Assembly: GCA_012513815.1 (NCBI GenBank)
Contig: JAAZBM010000011.1
Location: 124,001 to 188,000, forward strand
DNA length: 64,000 bases
Direction: 5' to 3'
Origin: Candidatus Sumerlaeota bacterium
Lineage (GTDB): Bacteria; Sumerlaeota; Sumerlaeia; Sumerlaeales; Sumerlaeaceae
The notes under the pieces are model-generated. The model saw only the letters and a program-made list of their open reading frames with translations, had not been told where the DNA came from and did no database searches. Positions 36,060 to 44,854 of this stretch are shown here, in pieces; the stretch's first letter is position 1; each line of letters opens with the position of its first letter. A program made the position numbers and the translations under genes.

Positions 36060-37778
36060 ATGTTTCTAACGCCAAAAGGATTTTCCCCCAAAAAAATCGT
36101 ACTGGTTTGTACTCTGTTCATCGTCTTCTCAAGTATGCTCGTTGTTGGGCTGTATGCCCAAAACGCCCGCAAAGCAGACGACGAGAGAATGTGGGAATTC
36201 GCCGCTCTCTTTGCCGAAATCTATAAAAATATCGACGAACGCTATGTGGAAGATGTAGACAAGAAAAAGCTGCTCGAGGGAGCACTCCAAGGGATGTTCC
36301 TGACACTGGACCAGCATTCGCAATATATGACGCCGGACTCGTTGTCACAACTCGAAAAGGACACCGAGGGAAACTTCAGCGGAATCGGAATTCACATCCA
36401 GATGAAGGACGGAGTTCTGACATGTGTCGCCCCCATGCCCGGCAGCCCTGCGGCTAAGGCCGGAATGAAGCCTTGGGATAGAATTATCGAAATCGATGGA
36501 AAGAAAACGGAACTTATTTCGCTCACGGATGCGGTCAAGAAACTCACCGGTCCGGCGGGAACAACAGTCAAACTGACGGTCTACCGCGAGGGTGAACCCG
36601 AATGGCTCCACTTTGAGCTTGTCCGCGGAAACATCAAAGTCGACAGTGTGTACTCGCATATGCTGACGGATGACATTGGTTATCTGCGTATCTCTAAGTT
36701 CAGCGACAGCACATCGCAGGACCTTGCGAAGGCTATTGACGACTGCCGCCAAAAGGGCGCGAAAGGATTCATTCTCGATTTGAGATTCAACACCGGCGGA
36801 CTTCTTCAGGAGGCCATCAGCGTCTCGAACCTTTTCCTGCCCAAAGGGAAGATTATCGTCTCGACGAAGGGACGCATCGCAAGCCAGAATCAAAAATATT
36901 TCGCCCAGAATGACCCTGTGACGGATCTGCCCTTAATCGTTCTCATCAACCGCGGAAGCGCAAGCGCCAGCGAGATTGTAACGGGCGCACTGAAGGATTA
37001 CAACAGAGCGTGCATCGTCGGCATCAAAGGTCAGAGAACATTCGGCAAAGGTTCTGTCCAGAGTATTCAGCCGCTCAATAACTCCTTTGAAAAGGACGAA
37101 AACGGCAACACACGTCAGGCCGGTTTGCGGCTGACCACGGCGCATTATTTCACGCCATCCGAAGTCAAAATCGACAAGATTGGTATCACGCCGGACATCG
37201 CCGTCGAGCTGCCGAAGGACAACGAAACCGATTTGCTGAAGCTCGGGATGTACGGCGACCCGGGACAAAACGAAACCGAAATGACGACCGCAAGCCAGTT
37301 CCAGTGGAAGAATTATAACGGCAAGGATGACGGAAAGTCGACCGAGTCGGCAACGACATCAGCGACGAGCGAAACGAATGACTTGCAGACAACGTCCGCG
37401 GACGAGGCAACAAACCCCAATCCGAATAAGGATGGGGACGATGAGGATATGCCGTCATTGATTCCGAGCGCCTTGAAAAAGTCCGATGACGCAAAGACAA
37501 CGGCTGCCGAACCGAAACGAATCATTCCTCTCGACCGGGAACTCTTCCCCAAAGCGGAAGTGGAAAAAGACCCCAAGATGGGTATCACGGCCGCGCTGAC
37601 AAGCCCCACCGTCGAACGGTCAAAGTTTGTCGACTATCAGCTCAAGGTCGCCGAAAGACTCATGGAAAACAAACTGAAGAATAACGTGGATTTCTTGGAC
37701 AAGTCGTCAGCGATGCCCGCGAAATTTGACGAAATCACTTCGGGCACCAAAGAGACGTCCGCAACCAAAACAAACTAA
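36060..37778 (+). CDS. C-terminal processing peptidase, S41 family
   Basis: An N-terminal membrane anchor (VLVCTLFIVFSSMLVVGLYA) is followed by an alpha-helical lead and a PDZ domain at about 95-190 (GIGIHIQMKDGVLTC, AAKAGMKPWDRIIEIDG). The S41 protease domain follows. The catalytic Ser is in NRGSASASEIVTGAL (about 300) and Lys in TFGKGSVQ (about 328); LRFNTGGLL replaces the common LRxNPGG. It cleaves or degrades periplasmic proteins. An unusual 170-residue, Asp/Thr/Ser-rich, probably disordered tail follows the protease domain and brings the total to 572 aa. Confidence 0.93.
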   Translation: MFLTPKGFSPKKIVLVCTLFIVFSSMLVVGLYAQNARKADDERMWEFAALFAEIYKNIDERYVEDVDKKKLLEGALQGMFLTLDQHSQYMTPDSLSQLEKDTEGNFSGIGIHIQMKDGVLTCVAPMPGSPAAKAGMKPWDRIIEIDGKKTELISLTDAVKKLTGPAGTTVKLTVYREGEPEWLHFELVRGNIKVDSVYSHMLTDDIGYLRISKFSDSTSQDLAKAIDDCRQKGAKGFILDLRFNTGGLLQEAISVSNLFLPKGKIIVSTKGRIASQNQKYFAQNDPVTDLPLIVLINRGSASASEIVTGALKDYNRACIVGIKGQRTFGKGSVQSIQPLNNSFEKDENGNTRQAGLRLTTAHYFTPSEVKIDKIGITPDIAVELPKDNETDLLKLGMYGDPGQNETEMTTASQFQWKNYNGKDDGKSTESATTSATSETNDLQTTSADEATNPNPNKDGDDEDMPSLIPSALKKSDDAKTTAAEPKRIIPLDRELFPKAEVEKDPKMGITAALTSPTVERSKFVDYQLKVAERLMENKLKNNVDFLDKSSAMPAKFDEITSGTKETSATKTN

Positions 37779-37804
37779 CAAGACCTATATAAGTAGTAAA
37801 GCGA

Positions 37805-37840
37805 AGCGGCAGGCACAACCACGTGTCTGCCGCTCTTTTT
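37805..37840 (+). terminator. Intrinsic terminator of the S41 peptidase gene
   Basis: A 12-bp stem with one G-T (37805-37816 with 37823-37834, AGCGGCAGGCAC and partner) is followed by CTTTTT. Confidence 0.92.
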
Positions 37841-37846
37841 GTCGAT

Positions 37847-37900
37847 AGTGTGCAACTTTTCGCACACTCAAAATATAAACTGTGCTATTTTATGTGCAAT
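37847..37900. promoter_or_regulatory. Candidate enhancer sites upstream of the sigma-54-type promoter
   Basis: AGTGTGC (37847-37853) and GCACACT (37862-37868) are an exact inverted pair 8 bases apart. Directly downstream is TGTGCTATTTTATGTGCAAT (37881-37900). This shares TGTGCTAnnTTA...GCAAT with the palindrome between glnN and its regulator. Positions -75 to -125 from the predicted start fit sigma-54 enhancer binding. Inference only. Confidence 0.45.
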
Positions 37901-37944
37901 ATCCCGAAAATCACCAACTTTTTTCCGACTTTTGGCCTTTTTTT

Positions 37945-37961
37945 GTGGCACACAGCATGCT
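37945..37961 (+). promoter_or_regulatory. Sigma-54-type -24/-12 promoter of the sigma-factor gene
   Basis: GTGGCACACAGCATGCT has the invariant GG (37947-37948) and GC (37959-37960) exactly 10 bases apart. TGGCAC is a perfect -24 element and ATGC sits at -12. The predicted start is near 37972, 29 bases before the ATG at 38001. A 10-bp palindrome (CAGCATGCTG, 37953-37962) overlaps the -12 side. Confidence 0.65.
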
Positions 37962-38000
37962 GTACTCTAATCAAACGCCACTTATATGGAGGATGTTAAA

Positions 38001-38825
38001 ATGAAGAAAGCTCAGCAAACAATGGATCCCGTTTACAAACAGGTTTCGGTTCTGTCGCAAGAAGAAGAGATTAATCTTTTTAAAAGATACGAACAAGGCG
38101 ACATTCACGCTCGCAATACTCTGATTGAGCACAACATCCGTTTTGTGGCGAAAATCGCTCGGACGTACAAAAACGTCAGCAAGATTCCTCTCGAAGACCT
38201 CATCAGCGAAGGCACTCTTGGACTCATCAGCGCAATCGACAAATTCGACTACAAAAAGGGTTATCGCTTTACAACCTTTGCCGCTTTTGGAATCCTTCAG
38301 GCCATCATCACCGCATTGCGCAAACAATCTAACCTCATCAGATTGCCCCAACGCAAATGCAAGGTCGTCGGCGAGGTCGCGAAACTGCGTCAAATGTTGA
38401 CTTCCAAATACGGACATCAGCCGTCGGTTGCCGAACTGGCTGAACTTGTCGGCGAAACTCCCGAAGAGTTGACATGCCTGTTGCAAGCTTGCGAAGAACC
38501 GATTTCGGTCAATGCGGACGAAGATAACGAAAACACTTTCTTCGAAAACTTGGCGGACAAGAATGCGCCATCCGTTATTGATTCGTGTCAGGAAGAGGCA
38601 AAGCGCCAACTGATTGACAAGGTTCTGAAGAATGTGCTCGACCCCCGCGAAGAAAAACTCATTCGTCTTCGCTTTGGGCTTAACGAACGTGGCGACGAAG
38701 TCTCGCTTCGCGAAGCCGGGAAAGCAATCGGTGTCAGCCAAGAAGGAGCACGCAGAATGGAAAACAGAGTGCTCATCAGACTGAACAAAGCAGCCTATCA
38801 GCTCAAACTCAACGAATTAAGATAA
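38001..38825 (+). CDS. RNA polymerase sigma factor, sigma-70 family, divergent
   Basis: Region 1.2/2.1 begins at LSQEEEINLFKRYEQGD, and region 2.2 is LEDLISEGTLGLISAIDKFDY. Region 2.3-2.4 (YRFTTFAAFGILQAIITALRKQSNLIRLP), region 3 (GHQPSVAELAELVGETPEEL) and region 4.2 (VSLREAGKAIGVSQEGARRMENRVL) follow. At 274 aa it resembles group 2/3 factors. The Trp-Trp pair of region 2.3 that melts housekeeping promoters is Phe-Gly here. ATG 38001 has GGAGGA seven bases upstream. It stands alone between two terminators, behind a -24/-12-type promoter. Confidence 0.92.
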   Translation: MKKAQQTMDPVYKQVSVLSQEEEINLFKRYEQGDIHARNTLIEHNIRFVAKIARTYKNVSKIPLEDLISEGTLGLISAIDKFDYKKGYRFTTFAAFGILQAIITALRKQSNLIRLPQRKCKVVGEVAKLRQMLTSKYGHQPSVAELAELVGETPEELTCLLQACEEPISVNADEDNENTFFENLADKNAPSVIDSCQEEAKRQLIDKVLKNVLDPREEKLIRLRFGLNERGDEVSLREAGKAIGVSQEGARRMENRVLIRLNKAAYQLKLNELR

Positions 38826-38871
38826 CTTTCACACACAACATCTACCCAACTCCTTATCATTATCCAAACAG

Positions 38872-38911
38872 AAACGGATGAAGCCACACACGCGACTTCA
38901 TCCGTTTTTTT
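38872..38911 (+). terminator. Intrinsic terminator between the sigma gene and carA
   Basis: An 11-bp stem (38873-38883 with 38896-38906, AACGGATGAAG and partner) is followed by a T-run on the plus strand. The minus strand has a weaker T-rich tail, so it may work for convergent carA as well. Confidence 0.92.
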
Positions 38912-38917
38912 CTGATA

Positions 38918-40090
38918 TCAAGAGTGCTCAATCATCTCACGAAACCGAGCAAACAACCCCATCGAATCATGCGGCCCGGGCGATGCCTCGGGGTGATACT
39001 GCACACTAAATCCGGGCGCATGCAACAGCCGAAGCCCCTCAACCGTTCCATCGTTCAGATTGAGATGCGACACCTCCGCCTTGTCCGACGAAAGGCTGTC
39101 GGCATCGACCACATAATTATGATTCTGACTCGTGATTTCGACCTTGCCTGTGCGCAAATCCTTCACAGGATGATTCAACCCATGATGCCCAAACTTGATG
39201 CGGCGCGTGTTGCCTCCGACCGCAAGTCCAAGCAATTGATGCCCCAGACAAATGCCAAACAGCGGCAAACGACCAATCAGGTCGCGGATTGCGTCCACCG
39301 CATAGGTCACTGCGGATGGGTCCGCCGGACCGTTGGACAAAAAGACGCCATCCGGTTTCAGTGCCAACACCTCTCTCGCCGATGTATGCGCCGGGACAAC
39401 CGTCACACGCATCCTCTGCTGACGGAGACGACGCAAGATATTCCACTTGATGCCGAAATCATACGCGACAATGTGCATATCAGTAGCGGGCAGCGGCGCG
39501 TTGAAGCATCCCCATGAGGTCGACATTCTGCCATCCGCATCCCACTCATACGCTGCGGCCGTCGTAACTTTGCAGACATAATCCTGCCCATTCAGACCAT
39601 CCCAATTGCGGGCGCATTCGACGGCCGCTTCGGGCGTCAGCTTGCCAGCAACTGACAGGTAGGCACGCATCGTTCCGCAATCGCGCAACCGAATCGTCAG
39701 CGCACGAGTGTCAATCCCCGCAAGCGAGGGAATCCCCTGCTCGCAAAGGTACGCACTCAGGGACATGGACGTGCGCCAATTGGAACAAGGCGGCGCATCA
39801 TGAACTAACAAGCCGTTGGCGAAGATTTTGTATTGTTCGCCATCCTCACGGTTGATTCCATAGTTGCCCTGTTCGGGAAACGTCATTGTCACCAACTGAC
39901 CGCTGTAACTCGGATCTGTCAGAATCTCCTGATAACCCGTCATACCGGTATTGAACACAACCTCGCCCAACGTATCAACAGATGCGCCGATTGATTGCCC
40001 ACGCAAAACCGTCCCATCCTCCAAAGCGAGAAACGAACTCTTGTCGCGTTGCTCTTTCCAAGACCAGCGATTCTTTTGTTCGACCATCAT
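38918..40090 (-). CDS. carA: Carbamoyl-phosphate synthase small subunit
   Basis: This is the glutaminase subunit feeding ammonia to CarB for pyrimidines and arginine. The N-terminal CarA domain has [21 protein letters not shown]. The class I glutaminase has [13 protein letters not shown] (catalytic Cys), GHHGLNHPV and [15 protein letters not shown] (His and Glu). It is 390 aa. Its ATG at 40090 overlaps the carB stop by 4 bases, so the pair is translationally coupled. The order carB then carA is the reverse of the common carAB arrangement. Confidence 0.97.
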   Translation of the reverse strand: MMVEQKNRWSWKEQRDKSSFLALEDGTVLRGQSIGASVDTLGEVVFNTGMTGYQEILTDPSYSGQLVTMTFPEQGNYGINREDGEQYKIFANGLLVHDAPPCSNWRTSMSLSAYLCEQGIPSLAGIDTRALTIRLRDCGTMRAYLSVAGKLTPEAAVECARNWDGLNGQDYVCKVTTAAAYEWDADGRMSTSWGCFNAPLPATDMHIVAYDFGIKWNILRRLRQQRMRVTVVPAHTSAREVLALKPDGVFLSNGPADPSAVTYAVDAIRDLIGRLPLFGICLGHQLLGLAVGGNTRRIKFGHHGLNHPVKDLRTGKVEITSQNHNYVVDADSLSSDKAEVSHLNLNDGTVEGLRLLHAPGFSVQYHPEASPGPHDSMGLFARFREMIEHS

Positions 40091-43000
40091 TGCGTCACAA
40101 CCTTTCGAAATTCAACATTCAGAAAATTCTTTGCCGGTGGTGTCGTCGGTATCACCCTTGTGTGGTAAACATGACGATGCAATTCTTGCAACGAACACAC
40201 ATCGTAATGCTCCAACTTTTTCAGCGCCATTAGGCCCTCCACCGCAGCGGACAAGCCACGCAGCGTTGTCGTCATAGGCACACACTTGCGAATTGCCTCC
40301 CGCCGCATCAGCAACTCATCACGAGTCGGAAGATCACCGGACGGCACATTCACAATCCAGCCGACTTCATCGTCATTCATCATATCAATCGCGTTCGGGC
40401 GGCCACGACTAATGCGGAACACGGCGCGAGCCTTCACGCCTGCGTCACGCAGAATCGTTGCGGTCCCGGCTGTCGCATAGATTTTATATCCTAGCGCATC
40501 CAATTCTTTTGCCAGAGGCACAAGACCCGGTTTTTCACGATCGCACACCGTCAGGAAAACATTCCCCGACCGAGGCAATGGATTACCCGCTGCCAGTTGG
40601 CTCTTGACGTAAGCCATGCCACGCGAATCATCAATGCCCATGACCTCACCCGTCGAGCGCATCTCAGGCCTCAAGATGGCGTCACAACCGGGGAAGCGGC
40701 TGAAGGGCAACACAGCCTCCTTGACGGCAAAGCTACGAGACACAACCTCCTCGGTCACACCTAACTGTTTCAACGTGTATCCGACCATGATGAGAGACGC
40801 TAACCGAGCTAGCGGCAAACCTGTCGCCTTGCCGGCAAAAGGGACGGTACGCGAGGCGCGAGGATTCACCTCGATGACATAAACCTTTCCGTCCTGCACC
40901 GCATACTGAACATTCATCAAGCCCAACACCTTCAGCTCAACCGCCAGTGCACGAGTACTGCGATGAATTTCGCTCAGCACTTCCGTTGACAAAGTCATTG
41001 GCGGAATGCAACAAGCGCTGTCACCGGAATGAATCCCGGCCTTTTCGACGTGCTCCATCACAGCACCAATGATGACGTCCTCACCATCCGATAAACAATC
41101 CACATCGATTTCAATGGCGTTCTCAAGAAACTTATCAATCAGGAGCGGTTTCCCGTCAGACACCTCCAGAGCCTGCTGAGCAAAGTCCTTGAAGGTTTTC
41201 TCATCATAAGCGATGGACATGGCACGACCACCAAGCACAAAGGATGGTCGAACCAAAACAGGAAACTCAATCCGCTGCGCATATTCCAACGCCTCATTCA
41301 ACGTCAGTGCGGTGAAACTCTTGGGTTGCAAGATACCAATGCGATCCGCGAGTTTCTTAAAGTACTCGCGATCCTCCGCCAGCTCAATGCTCTGCGGAGA
41401 AGTTCCGATGATTCGCACGCCGTTCTTTTGCAAAGCAGCCGCAAGATTCAGCGGTGTCTGGCCACCAAACTGAACAATGGCCCCAACACACTGCTCGCGC
41501 CGATAAACACTGAGGACATCCTCAAGTGTGACCGGCTCGAAATACAGACGATCGCTCGTGTCATAATCCGTCGACACCGTCTCGGGGTTGCTGTTGACCA
41601 TCACCGTCTCGAAGCCTGCGTCGCGCAGCGCATAAGATGCATGTACACAGCAGTAGTCAAATTCGATTCCCTGACCGATGCGATTCGGGCCACCACCGAT
41701 AATCATTATCTTTGGTTTGTGCGAGGCGGCAATTTCGCAATCACTGCCATACGTCGAATAATAGTACGGCGTCGACGCTTTGAATTCGGCGGCACAAGTA
41801 TCCACCAAACCATACGCCGCATGCAGGCCCAGACTCTCACGGCTTGCGCGCACGTCATCCTCCGTCGTGTTCAACAGCACAGCAATCTGCTTGTCACTGT
41901 AGCCGAACTCTTTGGCCTGCAAAAACAGCGCCTTATCGGCGGAAAGCCCGGCAAGCGTCTGCACTCCACGAATCTCATCTTCATACGCGACGAGTTCCTC
42001 AAACTGCGACAGGAACCACGGGTCAATCGCCGAGAGTGCATGCACACGGTCGATACTCCACCCACGCCGAAATGCCTCATGCAATTTGTAAATCCGTTCG
42101 GGCGTTGGAACACGCAAACCCTCTTCCAAAGCGGCCTCCGACAACTCGACTGCTTCCAAACACTTCCGGTCGCAACCGAAACCACAGCTTCCTGTTTCGA
42201 GACTCCGCAACGCCTTTTGGAAAGCTTGTTTGAACGTCCGACCAATCGCCATCGTCTCTCCAACACTTTTCATCTGTGTGCCTAGCACCGACGAAGCGCC
42301 CGGGAATTTCTCAAACGCGAATCGCGGCATCTTCACGACAACATAATCAATCGACGGTTCAAATATCGCCGGTGTCTCGCGAGTGATGTCGTTGCGCAAT
42401 TCATCCAAGGTATACCCAATCGCCAACTTGGCGGCAATCTTCGCAATGGGGAAACCCGTCGCTTTGCTGGCAAGCGCGGACGAACGGGACACACGAGGAT
42501 TCATCTCGATGACGACCATGCGCCCATTCGCGGGATTGATGCCAAACTGAACATTGGAGCCACCCGTTTGCACACCGACCACACTCATGATATTCAACGA
42601 GGCGTCACGCATGATCTGATACTCGCGGTCTGTAAGCGTCAAGGCGGGCGCAACGGTAATGCTATCCCCCGTGTGAACGCCCATCGGGTCAAGGTTCTCG
42701 ATGGAACACACGATGCAAGCATTGTCATTCGCGTCACGCATGACCTCCATCTCATACTCTTTCCAACCGAGCAGAGATTCCTCAATCAACACTTCGCTGA
42801 CAGGACTCAGCGCCAGCCCACGTTCGCAAATGGCGGTGAACTCCGCTTCATCGTGAGCAATACCGCCACCACTTCCACCAAGAGTGAATGCGGGACGAAC
42901 AATCACGGGATAAACGCCAATCATCTGCTGCACGTGATGACACTCTGTCATCGTGTGCGCGATATCACTGACAGGAACATCAAGTCCAATCGAGCAAACA

Positions 43001-43404
43001 GCGTCCTTGAACAACTGGCGATCTTCCGCGCGGCTGATAACCGATGCCGTAGCGCCAATCATCTCCACCCGATACCGTTCGAGTACGCCGGCCTCATGAA
43101 GCGCCATCGCTAGATTCAGCGCCGTCTGGCCGCCAATTGTGGGCAAAAGCGCATCAGGCCGTTCGCGACGGATGACCTCGGTCACCAGAGTCAAATCCAA
43201 CGGTTCAATGTACGTTCGATCCGCAAACTCAGGGTCAGTCATGATTGTCGCGGGATTACTATTCACCAAGACAATCTCATAACCCTCCTCGCGCAACGCT
43301 TTGCACGCCTGAGTTCCCGAGTAATCGAACTCGCACGCTTGACCGATTACGATAGGCCCCGAACCGAGAACAAGAATCTTTCGCAAGTCTTCTCTTTTGG
43401 GCAT
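40087..43404 (-). CDS. carB: Carbamoyl-phosphate synthase large subunit
   Basis: At 1,105 aa it is full length. The duplicated ATP-grasp halves start at [22 protein letters not shown] and [21 protein letters not shown]. Each half has its own carboxyphosphate or carbamate ATP site ([15 protein letters not shown] and [15 protein letters not shown]). A C-terminal methylglyoxal-synthase-like allosteric domain ends the protein ([26 protein letters not shown]). It begins 21 bp after gltD, close to an AAAGGA, so it is probably the third gene of gltB-gltD-carB-carA. Confidence 0.97.
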   Translation of the reverse strand: MPKREDLRKILVLGSGPIVIGQACEFDYSGTQACKALREEGYEIVLVNSNPATIMTDPEFADRTYIEPLDLTLVTEVIRRERPDALLPTIGGQTALNLAMALHEAGVLERYRVEMIGATASVISRAEDRQLFKDAVCSIGLDVPVSDIAHTMTECHHVQQMIGVYPVIVRPAFTLGGSGGGIAHDEAEFTAICERGLALSPVSEVLIEESLLGWKEYEMEVMRDANDNACIVCSIENLDPMGVHTGDSITVAPALTLTDREYQIMRDASLNIMSVVGVQTGGSNVQFGINPANGRMVVIEMNPRVSRSSALASKATGFPIAKIAAKLAIGYTLDELRNDITRETPAIFEPSIDYVVVKMPRFAFEKFPGASSVLGTQMKSVGETMAIGRTFKQAFQKALRSLETGSCGFGCDRKCLEAVELSEAALEEGLRVPTPERIYKLHEAFRRGWSIDRVHALSAIDPWFLSQFEELVAYEDEIRGVQTLAGLSADKALFLQAKEFGYSDKQIAVLLNTTEDDVRASRESLGLHAAYGLVDTCAAEFKASTPYYYSTYGSDCEIAASHKPKIMIIGGGPNRIGQGIEFDYCCVHASYALRDAGFETVMVNSNPETVSTDYDTSDRLYFEPVTLEDVLSVYRREQCVGAIVQFGGQTPLNLAAALQKNGVRIIGTSPQSIELAEDREYFKKLADRIGILQPKSFTALTLNEALEYAQRIEFPVLVRPSFVLGGRAMSIAYDEKTFKDFAQQALEVSDGKPLLIDKFLENAIEIDVDCLSDGEDVIIGAVMEHVEKAGIHSGDSACCIPPMTLSTEVLSEIHRSTRALAVELKVLGLMNVQYAVQDGKVYVIEVNPRASRTVPFAGKATGLPLARLASLIMVGYTLKQLGVTEEVVSRSFAVKEAVLPFSRFPGCDAILRPEMRSTGEVMGIDDSRGMAYVKSQLAAGNPLPRSGNVFLTVCDREKPGLVPLAKELDALGYKIYATAGTATILRDAGVKARAVFRISRGRPNAIDMMNDDEVGWIVNVPSGDLPTRDELLMRREAIRKCVPMTTTLRGLSAAVEGLMALKKLEHYDVCSLQELHRHVYHTRVIPTTPPAKNFLNVEFRKVVTQ

Positions 43405-43425
43405 TTCATTATTCCTTTCTCAAAT

Positions 43426-44853
43426 TCACTTCTGTTCTTTAAGCCAACAATCCACTCCTGACGCAACGCGGCGAGCATTGGCGATGGCCTTTACGACAAG
43501 CGATTGCCCTGTTGCGAAATCGCCTGCCGCAAAAACACCCTCTTCCGAAGTCATCATATTGCAATCAAGAACAGGCAAGCCATTCTTTTGTGTTTTGATT
43601 TCCAAACAATTATATATTTTATCATTGCCCTCATTGGTAAAGCCAAGCGCCAACAATATGAGTTCGACATCAAGCGATTGTTCCGTTCCGGTGATAGGCA
43701 CAAAGCTCATCCGCCCCTCCGGAGATCGCTTCATTTCTACCTCTTCGCCATTCCAACGGCAAACAGAACCGTCCTTCGCCTCAAAGCTTTTGGTGTTGAG
43801 AGACCAACGGCGGACGCACCCTTCCTGATGCGAGGCTCCCGTTCGCAACATGTATGGCCACAATGGCCACGGCGTCGATTCGGCGCGAGTCTCCGGTGGT
43901 TTGGGCATAATTTCGATTTGCGTCACAGACCGCGCGCCCTGACGAATCGCGGTTCCGACACAGTCAGCACCGGTATCACCGCCGCCAATGACAAGAACAT
44001 TCTTGCCCTTGGCATCGATGGGGTCTTCCGCAAACTCCTCATGCGAAACGCGCTTGTTCTGTTGTGTCAAATACTCGACCGCGAAATGAATTCCGTTCGT
44101 CTCGCGTCCCTCGACGTTCAGGTCGCGGGGAATTTTCGCACCACAACACAACACGACAGCATCAGCACTGCGCCGCAAATAGCCAAGCGAAATGTCTTCG
44201 CCAACCTTGACGCCTGTTTCGAACACAACACCCTCGGCGCGCATCTGCTCCAGTCGTCGGTCAATCACGTGTTTCTCAAGCTTGAAATCGGGGATTCCGT
44301 AACGCAGCAATCCGCCGATTTTTCGTGCGCTCTCGTACACGACAACATCGTATCCCATCCGAGACGCCTGTTGAGCGACCGCAAGCCCCGATGGCCCACT
44401 GCCGACAACTGCGACACGTTTGCCCAGCCGCACACGAGACGGCATCGGGCAAATCGCGCCTGTTGACCAACCGGCTTCGACAAGATGCAGTTCGCCCTGA
44501 CGCACACTCACGGCCGAATCAATCACACCTAACGTGCAGGACGCCTCGCACAACGCGGGACACAACCGTCCTGTAAACTCAGGAAAGTTGTTCGTGCTGT
44601 GCAGCAACTCGAGAGCCTCGCGCCAGTGCCCACGCCAGATTAAGTCATTTATCTCCGGAATCATGTTCTTTAGCGGACATCCCATGTTGTGGCAATACGG
44701 AATCCCGCAGTTCATGCAGCGACTGCTCTGACGGCGCAGCTGCTCTTCGGGCATCCTATGCTCAATTTCACTATAGTCACGGATGCGCTCTTCGACGCTG
44801 CGTTTGATCACTTCCTCACGCGGAATATCAATGAAACCGGTCGGCATTCCCAT
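43426..44853 (-). CDS. gltD: Glutamate synthase small subunit
   Basis: The N-terminal cluster-binding cysteines are in CMNCGIPYCHNMGCPLKN and LCPALCEASCTLG. The FAD site is VAVVGSGPSGLAVAQQASRMG, the NAD(P)H site is VLVIGGGDTGADCVGTAIRQG, and GVFAAGDFATGQSLVV closes the protein. It passes electrons from NAD(P)H to GltB. It is 475 aa and begins 1 bp after the gltB stop. Confidence 0.97.
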   Translation of the reverse strand: MGMPTGFIDIPREEVIKRSVEERIRDYSEIEHRMPEEQLRRQSSRCMNCGIPYCHNMGCPLKNMIPEINDLIWRGHWREALELLHSTNNFPEFTGRLCPALCEASCTLGVIDSAVSVRQGELHLVEAGWSTGAICPMPSRVRLGKRVAVVGSGPSGLAVAQQASRMGYDVVVYESARKIGGLLRYGIPDFKLEKHVIDRRLEQMRAEGVVFETGVKVGEDISLGYLRRSADAVVLCCGAKIPRDLNVEGRETNGIHFAVEYLTQQNKRVSHEEFAEDPIDAKGKNVLVIGGGDTGADCVGTAIRQGARSVTQIEIMPKPPETRAESTPWPLWPYMLRTGASHQEGCVRRWSLNTKSFEAKDGSVCRWNGEEVEMKRSPEGRMSFVPITGTEQSLDVELILLALGFTNEGNDKIYNCLEIKTQKNGLPVLDCNMMTSEEGVFAAGDFATGQSLVVKAIANARRVASGVDCWLKEQK

Positions 44854-44854
44854 A

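Noticed and set aside
41326-42285. 319-codon plus-strand frame inside carB
   Set aside because: Antisense shadow of carB, with Arg/His/Thr-rich composition and no start signal.
43504-44466. 320-codon plus-strand frame inside gltD
   Set aside because: Antisense shadow of gltD, whose FAD and Fe-S motifs are complete on the minus strand.
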